Shown here: positions 48,501-56,465 of the stretch, piece after piece
Position numbering within the stretch: the stretch's first letter is position 1
Layout: each line of letters opens with the position of its first letter
Origin: Paenibacillus tianjinensis
GTDB lineage: Bacteria; Bacillota; Bacilli; Paenibacillales; Paenibacillaceae
Assembly (NCBI RefSeq): GCF_017086365.1
Contig: NZ_CP070969.1
Coordinates: 4,836,001 to 4,900,000, forward strand
Direction of reading: 5' to 3'
Length of the DNA stretch: 64,000 nucleotides
Notes under the pieces: model-generated
What the model saw: only the letters and a program-made list of their open reading frames with translations
Told to the model about the DNA's origin: nothing
Database searches by the model: none
Program-made: the position numbers and the translations under genes

Positions 48501-49986
48501 GGACTGCAATCAGCTGCTCTGCGGTCTGGGCCGAGAAAACGAAGGGATAAGGTGCTGATGACTTCACCGGCTCGCGGCGTGTTTCATATTCCTCCAGTAC
48601 AATATGGGCATTAGTTCCGCTGAATCCGAAAGAGCTGATCCCCCCGCGGCGGGGATATTTGCCTCTTTCCCATTTCCGGACTTTTGTGGGGATATAGAAA
48701 GGGCTGTCGACAAATTTGATATATTCATTGGGCGATTCAAAGGACTGGTTGGGGAAAATCTCCTGGTTCCGCAAAGCCAGCGACATCTTGATCAGTCCGC
48801 CTACACCGGCTGCACCTACGGTATGCCCGATATTCTCCTTAAGGCTGGTGAGGGCGCAGAAGCCCTTTTTGTCCGCATGCTGCTTGTAGGCGTCTGTAAG
48901 TCCTCTGACTTCAATCGGGTCGCCCAGCTTGGTACCGGTGCCATGGGCATCAATGTACTCCACGGTTTCGGGAGAGATGGAGCTGCGTTCATAAGTCTCC
49001 AGCAGCAGGTCCTTCTGGGCATGCGGGTTAGGAGCGGTCAGCCCGTTCGATTTGCCGTCGCTGTTGATCATGCTTCCGCGGATAATGGAATAGATATTGT
49101 CGTTGTCAGCGATCGCATTCTTCAGCCGCTTGAGGATGACAATCCCCACCCCTTCGCCGAAGATCGTCCCCTGCGACTCCGCATCGAACACCTTCAGGAA
49201 TGAACGGGAGGTCTCTACATTGCTGTACTGGTCCAGCACACTGCCCTGGCGGGGGAACAGGCCTAGCGCGATACCGCCGACAATCGCTGTATCAATTTCC
49301 TTGTCACGCAGTGTCTTCACCGCCAGATGCGCGGCCACCAGCGAGGAAGAGCAGGCGGTATCAATAACAAAGGAGCCGCCCGACATGTTGTAGATATAAT
49401 TGAGGCGGCTGGCCAGTATGCCCTCCCAGCAGCCGGAGTTTACATAGTTCGAATCCTCCTCGATCTCTGAGCGGTAATTAGCGGTAATGGACTTGTCCTT
49501 CCCGATATAAATCGCTGTTTTGCTGTCCTTGATGGCATCCAGCCGGATCCCCGCATCCTCAAGTGCCAGGTAGGAATGCTTCATCACCAGACGGTGCGTC
49601 GGGTCAATATATTTGGCCTCCTCCGGGGAAATGCCGAAGAACTCCGGATCAAAGGTGTCAATATCCTCCAGGTAAGCCCCCTTCTCCCGGCAGAGCCGCT
49701 GCAGGAACTCCTCCGGAGTGGTCTTCAAGTGGTCTGCACCCTTCTGCAGATAGTCATGATCCTTCGGAATGTACTGAATCCGGTTCTCCGGGAACTCTTT
49801 AAAGCCTCTCATCCCGTGCTTGACCGCCTGATAGAACTCAAAGGTATCCTTCACATTGCTGTATTCGCAGGAGATGCCCACGATAGCGATATCATCGGGA
49901 ATAATCTCCTCCAGCAGGGCCTTACCGGCCGCCGAATCCAAGTTTCCTTTTTTGACCTGATCAAATATATACTCGCCTGCTCTCAT
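45493..49986 (-). CDS. AT-less polyketide synthase module: KS, DH-like, KR, ACP
   Basis: About 1497 residues (numbers from ATG 49986). A short helical N-terminus leads to a complete ketosynthase: Cys212 (DTACSSS), His348 (HGTGT), Lys383 and His388 (NIGHT). The KS ends near 467 with no acyltransferase after it. A DH-like fold follows (His677 in DDHRIGG; Asp843 in HPSLLDG), then a ketoreductase (TGGYGGIG 1137-1144; Lys1255, Ser1279, Tyr1292) and an ACP (Ser1452 in LGGDSL). The DH motif lacks the proline and the Gln/His partner, so dehydration is doubtful. A discrete AT two genes upstream should load it. ATG 49986 follows AGAGGCG; TTG at 50004 has no such site. Confidence 0.93.
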   Translation of the reverse strand: MRAGEYIFDQVKKGNLDSAAGKALLEEIIPDDIAIVGISCEYSNVKDTFEFYQAVKHGMRGFKEFPENRIQYIPKDHDYLQKGADHLKTTPEEFLQRLCREKGAYLEDIDTFDPEFFGISPEEAKYIDPTHRLVMKHSYLALEDAGIRLDAIKDSKTAIYIGKDKSITANYRSEIEEDSNYVNSGCWEGILASRLNYIYNMSGGSFVIDTACSSSLVAAHLAVKTLRDKEIDTAIVGGIALGLFPRQGSVLDQYSNVETSRSFLKVFDAESQGTIFGEGVGIVILKRLKNAIADNDNIYSIIRGSMINSDGKSNGLTAPNPHAQKDLLLETYERSSISPETVEYIDAHGTGTKLGDPIEVRGLTDAYKQHADKKGFCALTSLKENIGHTVGAAGVGGLIKMSLALRNQEIFPNQSFESPNEYIKFVDSPFYIPTKVRKWERGKYPRRGGISSFGFSGTNAHIVLEEYETRREPVKSSAPYPFVFSAQTAEQLIAVLNKFVRQAGRLEAFSLHNISYTLIHKRNHFKNGIGFEAASFAEFTGKLRAAIGVLASGQAAEGITQSEVQEISGDMRKLMQHRLKTGYDQYMTGELIQLYLEGYDLALEMYPYQDAVTLSLPTYEFKRQVLWANVKKHNTYENSGPSLPVQSTLIRKQTLKTAHSDVYTVQLSPDDWFVDDHRIGGQRTFSGTTYTQLAAELAVLYFGTPAFQLEKLYFKNLIQLEEKRREFQIHVSKSSSKQLEIEVFSYENQDMNNYVTHASFTIRQAELEAAPEAVDVNSMFEQQLLTADFGSEENNFFKGRWDFAKQNFRLARPSSSEILLSLTLHEKFAGDLQNFYLHPSLLDGILGAMVYERAQARGKSYLPLSYGKFIFTGKAFTGRIYSRTELLYDPAGDHDVITANISVYNELGETIAYLDKYVMKAFANAYFKPHLHEVTWVPSAYRVPETAASAAAGKTVLVVGNGRALELAAAEQREGVDLQDYRALKAFKAAEKYDFVIYAPWFGESLPDTSVTRQEMLHYFDFAKQANSLVKRKGKVLILADNGFALDTADTMLNPLNYSLLSSGRILGLENTGFKTQMLNLAEFDLGKILSIAETEELDGKKMLVDHNQLYEEALVEAKTPADANLQLNEQDCVIVTGGYGGIGMEYIDVLLERQPKLHIAILGRKDSYSALQAKSSLTAEESSKLNRMNQVLGKGANVSFHSCDVSDEEQVKQVVGSLAGAGSIAGVVHLAGVPEEGMLFTKSEQEFLNIVAPKVTGTLLLLKYLQGQPLKFFIASSSMTTIAGSAGQFSYTFANAFLEGFRDEAATTVLWPGWKDTGMALQFGDLAAADEHLLMKSLSSPVGREYIRLSLDKKLGKVIAGEFNKAKTAEFLAEYIRMPQQYAGSRAAAAASDVVAEEAAKIQIKEYSALTITGTDSQDEVEKFVTVVFASVLDRNDIDVNKSFTDLGGDSLKAFGIYGPVAEQFKIDMEVADVFIYPTITQLSQYVKDLLEEANE

Positions 49987-50024
49987 TGCGTTCGCCTCTT
50001 TCAATGTTTTTGGACTTCGATCGC

Positions 50025-53000
50025 TTATGCCTTCTGGAATCTCAAGAAATCCAGCAGGTCGGCGGCATCCGGGGCAGCTTCAGACATTATCTGCTGCACC
50101 GGCACATGTATGACCTGTTCTATGAGCTCTGCCTGCCCGTGGATGGTCGGAATGGAGAACAGGGTGGTCACATCAAAGCTTCCCGGAAAAGTACGGTTAA
50201 GCTCATCACATAGCTGCACGATTGTAATGGAGTCTCCCCCCTGCTCAAAAAAACTGAGCTGCGGGTCGTAGCAATCCTCGCCCAGCGTCCGCTTCCAGGC
50301 TTCGGTGACACCTTGCACGGCTGTGGATGCGGCGGCTGACGGAGCAGCCTGCGGCAGCGGGCTGCGGATACCGGAGACCTGCTCCGCTCTGCCGAACAGC
50401 GAGGAGTAGTCCTCGGCTGCAGTCTTCAGCTTCAGCATGGAAGCCTGCCGGACTCCCGAATGGACGAACAGATCGATCAGCTTCACGCCATCCCCGCTAT
50501 GCAGCTTCTCAAAGTAATAGTCCGCCTTGCCGGCTGACATGCCGACATCCTCCCATCCGGTCAGATTCAGGGTCCGGATATTGCCGCCGTCCACTGCCAG
50601 CCCGGATTGATACGCGTTCGCCGCGCAATATTCCGTCTGTCCCATGGCACCGATCAGACCGGCGACGGAAGCAAAGTGGATGATCTCCCGGGCATGGGGG
50701 AAGTATTTGCCGAGGAGGAAGGAGCCGTTGATTTTACTGCGTGTCCGCCCGCAGAACTCCGCTTTGGACTTATTGGCGAACAGCCCTCTTGCCGGTTCTC
50801 CGGCAAAATTGAGCACATAATCCACATGCCGTCCTTCCCCCGCGGCCAAGGCCTGCACCTGATGCTCATCGGTAACATCGAAGGCGAGATAGCTAAGATT
50901 AGCAGGGTGAGCTTCACCCTTCCATTCCGGACTGCGACCAGCGGCAATAATGCGTGTGTCAGGATAGGCGGCAGCCACATACTTGGCGTATTCTCTTCCA
51001 ATGCCTGAAGCACCGCCGATGATCAGGAGTGTCCGTCCGGCCAGCTTGCCGGGTTCGTCTGCCTTCAGCTTCAGGCTCTTGAAGCGGAGCGTCCGGAAAT
51101 GGCCGGTTCTATGCACAATCAGATCCTCGTCATGATAGGCATAGCGGTTGAGCTCCATGGATTCCTGGCCATAGGGGCTGTCAATCAGCCTGATCTTGAA
51201 ATTCAGCTCCAGGCGGAGAGCGTAGATCCCCATAGCAACACTGCGGCTCAGGGCGTTCATTTCATCCCGGCCGAACAGCCCGGTGCTGATGTAATGAAAC
51301 TCTTTCAGACGGTTCCCGCGGTTAAGCTCCACAAGCCAGCAGCCGAAATCATAGGTCTCTTCCGCTACGGAGGACTCATCCCTGTAGGGCTTATCCCACA
51401 TAAAAATGCTCTGGGCAGCTTCCGCAGCCGGCAGCAGCTGCTGCAGCTCAGAGATTTCCCCGAAGTAATGAACCGGCTCTTCAGGCTGCAATACTCCCTG
51501 CCAGGACTGATGCATAATCAGCAGCGGCGTCTGCGGCTCTTCCCGCACCTTGAATACCGTTTCGATATAATGCTCCTGCTTGAAGTAATCCCCCCGGGGC
51601 TCCCCGCCGGTCGTCAGCGCATTTTTGACCTTGTAGTTTCTAACCGTAAGAACCGCTCTGCCTAAACCGTCATACAGATTAATGTCCAAAGATAATATAA
51701 TATTTCCGATGTTATCCGAAGTTTTCTCACGTATCCTCAGATCTGAATAAAAGTCACTTCCGGAAAGCTCGCCGCTGCCGAAATCAATTTCACTCCACAG
51801 CCAAGGGAACAGAATATCATTCGGCTCCGCGATCCGGTTCAGGGCGTTGAACGCCGGGTCCAACAGGGACGGATAAAAGCTGTATAATCCAAATTCCCGC
51901 TCATAGCCGGCCGGTGCCTTCAACTTTACCAGGGCGCGGCCATGGTCACTGCTAACCCAGAGCTTGTCCACAGTTGCCCATCTGCCGGAGACCTGCAGCC
52001 CGCCGTCCCCGCCATCTCCCACCTGGCTGGTGACGGCAATTTCCTGCAATTCCGTTTCGGGGTCCAGCTCTATGGCGGCAAGCCCGCCTTCACACTTGTG
52101 CACAAGCTCGAATTGAAGCCAGTTCCGGTGCTCTCCTGTGACAGCATAGGAGACCGTGCCGCGAAGGGTTATTTTATCCAGGATAAGGGTAATCGTAAAT
52201 GGCTCCTGCCGTACCGAGAGAGGCGCCAGAATATGCAGATTCCGGATATTGAATTGTGCCAGTTCATAGGCGGTAGAGCGCAGGCCCTGGGAGAGGATTT
52301 CAAAAATTGCTGTGCCTACCATCAGATGGCTGCCGCCAAAGGTGTGCTCCCTGATCTCCCAGCACTGCTGCAGACTCAGCGGAAATTGAACGCTCAGCGT
52401 ATGCTCCGTATCCAGCCGTTGAAGGGGACTATTGACCGAGAAGGAGTTTCTGTCCAGCGGGAACCAATAGGGCTGCAGCTGCAGTTCCAATGCTTTCCCC
52501 TTGCCTACTCTATTGCCTTCGTAACCTTCCAGGATGACATGGGCATTCGTCCCTGTCATGCCAAAGGAGCTGACCCCGGCCAATGAACGCGGGGGGAGCG
52601 GGCTGCTTTTGTCCGGGACATAGAATACCGAATGTTCGAACTCAATTTCTCCATTGGGAATTCTGAAATCGGGGTGCGGCAGCAGGACGCTGCGCTGCAG
52701 GCTCATCACGGATTTAATCAGAGAAAATAATCCGGAGGCCACATCCAAATGGCCGAAATTCGATTTGCAGGCCGTAAGAGCGACCGATTGCCTGCTCATT
52801 CCATGCTCCAGGAAATAAGGATTCAGGCTTTCGAATTCGATGCTGTCCCCAATCGCTGTGCCTGTTCCATGGGCTTCGATGAAGGCCAGCCGGTCCAGCT
52901 GATCTGCCAAGGGGCTCCATGCTTCTTCAATCAGGCTCTCCTGGGCCAGCGGGTTCGGGGAGGACATGTTGACGGTATGACCGTCATTATTCACGGCATA

Positions 53001-53771
53001 GCCTTTGATCAGGCCATAGATAGCGTCGCCGTCACGCTCGGCATCCTCACGTCTTTTGAGTATGACAGCGCCTACCCCTTCTCCGATGGAGGTGCCGGTG
53101 CTCCGCTCATCAAAGGCTTTGGTCGTGGCATCGGCTGCCAGAATATCTACCAGCTTATCAGCCTTCTCTCCGGGCTTAATATACAGGTTGGAGCTGACAA
53201 CTACTGCATAATCAATATCTCCGCGGCGGAGCTCATTCGAGGCTTGAATCACGGATACCAGTGAAGAGGAGCAGGCCGTATCCGTCATGACTGCCGGCCC
53301 TTTCAGGTCAAAAATATAATTGATCCGGCTGGCGATGGTCGAATTCAGCATGCCCAGCAGGTCCGGGGTCAGACCTAGCGCCTGCAGCTGCAGCTGATAC
53401 TGGTATTGCTGCGTGGTATTCACGCTGCCGTAGACGCCTGTCCGTGTACCCCGGATGTCTTCCAGATAGCCGCTGTCATTCAGCGCCCGTGTTGCGGAGA
53501 GCAAGGTCAGCCGCTGGTTGGGGTCCATATACTCCGCACTTTTCCGGGCGATATGATAAAATTTATGATCAAATTCATCGATGGCTCTAAAATAGGAGCC
53601 CTCCATGTAACGTTCTTCATCCTCAGACAGCCCGCTCCGGTTCAGCCGCTGCGCAGGGAACTTCCCCTTCGATACCTGTTTGCCGCTTATAAAGCGCCAG
53701 ACTTCCTCCTGATCCCGGCAGCCTGGCATGGACAGATCCAGACCTATAATAGCAATATCCTCCTTACTCAA
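50025..53771 (-). CDS. AT-less polyketide synthase module: KS, DH-like, KR, ACP
   Basis: A 1248-residue module. The ketosynthase is complete (Cys167 in DTACSSS, His301 in HGTGT, Lys336 and His341 in KSNFGH). No AT follows. The next fold resembles a dehydratase (His476 in EHTFGG; Asp638 in YPSLLDPAFN), but the canonical proline is Val and the DxxxQ/H partner is Asn642. The ketoreductase has GGASGIG (919-925), Ser1035, Tyr1048, Asn1052. The ACP carries Ser1181 (QGGDSI). Start TTG at 53771, after GGGAGGTGAGG. It probably extends the chain before or after the 1497-residue module; colinearity cannot be assumed in such systems. Confidence 0.93.
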   Translation of the reverse strand: MSKEDIAIIGLDLSMPGCRDQEEVWRFISGKQVSKGKFPAQRLNRSGLSEDEERYMEGSYFRAIDEFDHKFYHIARKSAEYMDPNQRLTLLSATRALNDSGYLEDIRGTRTGVYGSVNTTQQYQYQLQLQALGLTPDLLGMLNSTIASRINYIFDLKGPAVMTDTACSSSLVSVIQASNELRRGDIDYAVVVSSNLYIKPGEKADKLVDILAADATTKAFDERSTGTSIGEGVGAVILKRREDAERDGDAIYGLIKGYAVNNDGHTVNMSSPNPLAQESLIEEAWSPLADQLDRLAFIEAHGTGTAIGDSIEFESLNPYFLEHGMSRQSVALTACKSNFGHLDVASGLFSLIKSVMSLQRSVLLPHPDFRIPNGEIEFEHSVFYVPDKSSPLPPRSLAGVSSFGMTGTNAHVILEGYEGNRVGKGKALELQLQPYWFPLDRNSFSVNSPLQRLDTEHTLSVQFPLSLQQCWEIREHTFGGSHLMVGTAIFEILSQGLRSTAYELAQFNIRNLHILAPLSVRQEPFTITLILDKITLRGTVSYAVTGEHRNWLQFELVHKCEGGLAAIELDPETELQEIAVTSQVGDGGDGGLQVSGRWATVDKLWVSSDHGRALVKLKAPAGYEREFGLYSFYPSLLDPAFNALNRIAEPNDILFPWLWSEIDFGSGELSGSDFYSDLRIREKTSDNIGNIILSLDINLYDGLGRAVLTVRNYKVKNALTTGGEPRGDYFKQEHYIETVFKVREEPQTPLLIMHQSWQGVLQPEEPVHYFGEISELQQLLPAAEAAQSIFMWDKPYRDESSVAEETYDFGCWLVELNRGNRLKEFHYISTGLFGRDEMNALSRSVAMGIYALRLELNFKIRLIDSPYGQESMELNRYAYHDEDLIVHRTGHFRTLRFKSLKLKADEPGKLAGRTLLIIGGASGIGREYAKYVAAAYPDTRIIAAGRSPEWKGEAHPANLSYLAFDVTDEHQVQALAAGEGRHVDYVLNFAGEPARGLFANKSKAEFCGRTRSKINGSFLLGKYFPHAREIIHFASVAGLIGAMGQTEYCAANAYQSGLAVDGGNIRTLNLTGWEDVGMSAGKADYYFEKLHSGDGVKLIDLFVHSGVRQASMLKLKTAAEDYSSLFGRAEQVSGIRSPLPQAAPSAAASTAVQGVTEAWKRTLGEDCYDPQLSFFEQGGDSITIVQLCDELNRTFPGSFDVTTLFSIPTIHGQAELIEQVIHVPVQQIMSEAAPDAADLLDFLRFQKA

Positions 53772-53813
53772 GCTCCCTCACCTCCCTCTTCTTCAATGCT
53801 GCATTTACCGTTG

Positions 53814-54974
53814 TTATCCGATCTTCCAGGCTAGACGGTTGCAATATTCGGCAATCTCGTCAGCCGGAACCTCCTTGGTGCTCAGAATCAATTCCAGCAG
53901 AGACAACGTCTGCTTGATATCCTCCGGCGAAGCCTCCTTGCCGATTTGCGACTTGATGCGGTTATAGCCGCTCATGACGATATTGTCATAGGCTTCGGCA
54001 TCCGTGCCGTTATTTTTGGTGGAGACAATGATGCCCAGCGCCCGGGAGAATACATCATAATGCCGGTTTACTTCAATATCATCCTTCAGCTCTGTACGCA
54101 GCAGGCCGATGGTCTCTTCACTATGGAAGGCAAATACCCCATCCGGGGATTTGAACATTTTGACGAACATCCCGTTTGGCGACAGATCTACGAAGAGCTG
54201 CACGCCCTGGCTGAGCGCATAATCCACCGACGGCTTCCAGCGGACCGGGCTGACCATTTGAGCGGCAATTTCTTCACGGATATTCGTGAAATTATACAGC
54301 TCTGCGCTCTTATTGCTGATCACCTGTGTCTGCAGTCTGGTGCTGAAGGACAGCCCGCCAAGCTGCTCATAGACCTGTTCAGCCGCTTCCTTCATATAAG
54401 GCGTATGGAAGGCTCCGTTCACGCCGAGCATCACGCCTTCGAGCTGGTGATGTTTGACGAATTCCTGAATGGCCTGCCTTGTACCGGAAATTACAGTTTG
54501 CTGCTCCGAGTTCAGATTGGCCGCATAGACCTCATCCCAGCCGGCTGCCAACGCTTCGACCTGCTCAGGTGCGGCGAATACCGCCATCATTCCGAGGCTC
54601 TCCTGCTGCTCAATCGCCGCTTTCATTGCCTTCCCGCGGATATCCACCAGCTGCAGCCCTTCTTCGTAGCTCACAGCCCCGGCAATGGTCAGCGCGGTAA
54701 GCTCTCCCAGACTGTGGCCAAGCACATAGCTGGGATACAATCCAATCTGCTGTTTGTATAACTGATACATGCACATGGAGCCGACATAGGTGGCAAGCTG
54801 CGCTTTGTGGGTGTCCTTGCTCAGATCGGAGGTCAGCCATTCCGAAACCGGATAGCCCAGCTGCCGTTCTGCCGTTTCAATAAGGCCACGGGCTTCCGGA
54901 GATTCCAGCCAGAGCTCTTTTACCTGTTCTGTAAATCGGGTTCCCTGTCCGGGCAACAGTAATGCAATATTCAT
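53814..54974 (-). CDS. Discrete (trans-acting) acyltransferase
   Basis: A 386-residue FabD-like protein with LLPGQGTRF, nucleophile Ser88 in GHSLG, Arg113 in DIRGKAM and His190 in GAFHTPYM. It is expected to load malonyl units onto the AT-less modules next to it. The canonical AT fold ends near residue 290; a further ~90 residues (from about ELKDDIEVNRHYDVF) form a helical tail seen in some trans-AT enzymes. Its ATG directly abuts the stop of the preceding gene, with AAAGGAGG upstream. Malonyl specificity is inferred. Confidence 0.93.
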   Translation of the reverse strand: MNIALLLPGQGTRFTEQVKELWLESPEARGLIETAERQLGYPVSEWLTSDLSKDTHKAQLATYVGSMCMYQLYKQQIGLYPSYVLGHSLGELTALTIAGAVSYEEGLQLVDIRGKAMKAAIEQQESLGMMAVFAAPEQVEALAAGWDEVYAANLNSEQQTVISGTRQAIQEFVKHHQLEGVMLGVNGAFHTPYMKEAAEQVYEQLGGLSFSTRLQTQVISNKSAELYNFTNIREEIAAQMVSPVRWKPSVDYALSQGVQLFVDLSPNGMFVKMFKSPDGVFAFHSEETIGLLRTELKDDIEVNRHYDVFSRALGIIVSTKNNGTDAEAYDNIVMSGYNRIKSQIGKEASPEDIKQTLSLLELILSTKEVPADEIAEYCNRLAWKIG

Positions 54975-56465
54975 TTAATTAGCCTCCTTTAGATGATCCA
55001 TAATTTTTCCGGCCAGCAGTTCCGCCGTATGATAATTGAAGAAATCCGAGATTTTGAGATTGATATTGAAGGATTCCCTGATTCTTTTCTTGAACTTCAC
55101 CAGCAGAAGCGAGTCCATGCCGAGATCGAAAAAGCTTACATTCGCCTGCACTCCCGCCTCCCCCAGCAGCGCGGATACGATTCCGGCGACCTCGTCGTAA
55201 ATCTTTCCGCCCGGTGTTTCCGGGGCTGCTTCACCGCCATGCTTCTCTTCCTTCGCAGTGAGCGATACTAAATCGCCAACCCGTAATCCGCCGCCGGCAT
55301 TCGCATACAGCTTCTGAAGAATGGAGTGGAACAGCGTCAGCAGTGCCTGCAGATCTGTAAGTCCGTATTCGCTGGAGATAATGCTGATCTCCCAGTCATT
55401 TCCCGTCTTGTATACGGAGAAATGGAGACCATACTTCTCGTCGCGGTAGCCGTGGGCCTCCTCCAGCTGAATGCCGTGAGCCTCATTTAAGGTTTTGGCG
55501 ATCAGGCTGCCGGATTTATAGTCAAAGATAATATCCCTGAAAATATTCATGCTGCTCATCCCCTCCGTGCGGATCAGCTCATCGTAATAATCTCGTCCGG
55601 CGAAGCTTGCGAAAATCCGGCTCTGAATGCCGGCAATGAGCTGATCCGTCTCTGTCCCGAGCTCTTCCTCCAGCTCTATTCCAAACGGAATCAGCTGGAC
55701 GAAATTACCGAGCGCCTTGTAATTCCGGGGGTCTCTGCCCAGGTAGGGATAGGCCAGATATACGGAGCCGCTGTGCAGAAAGTGGGCCAGACTGAGCGAG
55801 AAGGCGGTCAGTGCCACCGCGAAATCCGAATGGCGTTTGGCCGGACTGCCGTCCAGGCTGAAGCACTCGTTCAGGTAATGAATCTCGCTGCTCTGTCTGC
55901 CCAGCAGTTTGCTCTTGAACGGGGCATACTTCCCGAAGCTGAGGGTCCGGCCCCCGCCTCCTTCTGCCTGCATGCTTCCCTGCGGAGCCTCCTCCGGCAG
56001 CAGCGGATACAGCTGTGAGACGGCCGGTTCCCCGGACAGATAAGCCTGGGTAAGCTCCTGCAGAAACAGATTCATGCTGAATCCGTCGAGAAGAACATGA
56101 TGGGCATTGATAAACAGATAATCACCGGGCTCATCGAGTACCCTGCAGATCAGGAAACGTACCAGCGCACGGTCCTTGATCGTGATCAGCTGCTCGCCGA
56201 TGAGACGATCCTTGTCCAGATGCTCAAAGGTTCTAACCTCAATCGTCGGCGGTTCATTCCGGGTTCTTTTATGAATCTCCGAGTGTATTTCATAGGAGGT
56301 CCGGAACAGCTCGAAATCCTCCATATAGCGGGTCAGCAGATTATACATTCTGGGAATGTTGAGCCCTTCGGCGAACCTCACAAACAGTGGAATATTATAA
56401 GCCGTCGGACTAAGCAGGCAGCTGCTTACGATCCTCTTCTCAGTACTGCTAACCATTGCTGACAT
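54975..56465 (-). CDS. Condensation-carrier protein
   Basis: A 496-residue protein: an NRPS condensation-type domain with the active-site motif HHVLLDG (His122, His123, Asp127) and a C-terminal carrier domain with Ser452 (LGMDSLL). It would join an acyl or aminoacyl group held on another carrier to one on its own carrier. ATG at 56465 follows GGAGAG and overlaps the preceding adenylation-carrier gene by 17 nt. No adenylation domain is fused, so its carrier must be loaded in trans. Confidence 0.9.
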   Translation of the reverse strand: MSAMVSSTEKRIVSSCLLSPTAYNIPLFVRFAEGLNIPRMYNLLTRYMEDFELFRTSYEIHSEIHKRTRNEPPTIEVRTFEHLDKDRLIGEQLITIKDRALVRFLICRVLDEPGDYLFINAHHVLLDGFSMNLFLQELTQAYLSGEPAVSQLYPLLPEEAPQGSMQAEGGGGRTLSFGKYAPFKSKLLGRQSSEIHYLNECFSLDGSPAKRHSDFAVALTAFSLSLAHFLHSGSVYLAYPYLGRDPRNYKALGNFVQLIPFGIELEEELGTETDQLIAGIQSRIFASFAGRDYYDELIRTEGMSSMNIFRDIIFDYKSGSLIAKTLNEAHGIQLEEAHGYRDEKYGLHFSVYKTGNDWEISIISSEYGLTDLQALLTLFHSILQKLYANAGGGLRVGDLVSLTAKEEKHGGEAAPETPGGKIYDEVAGIVSALLGEAGVQANVSFFDLGMDSLLLVKFKKRIRESFNINLKISDFFNYHTAELLAGKIMDHLKEAN

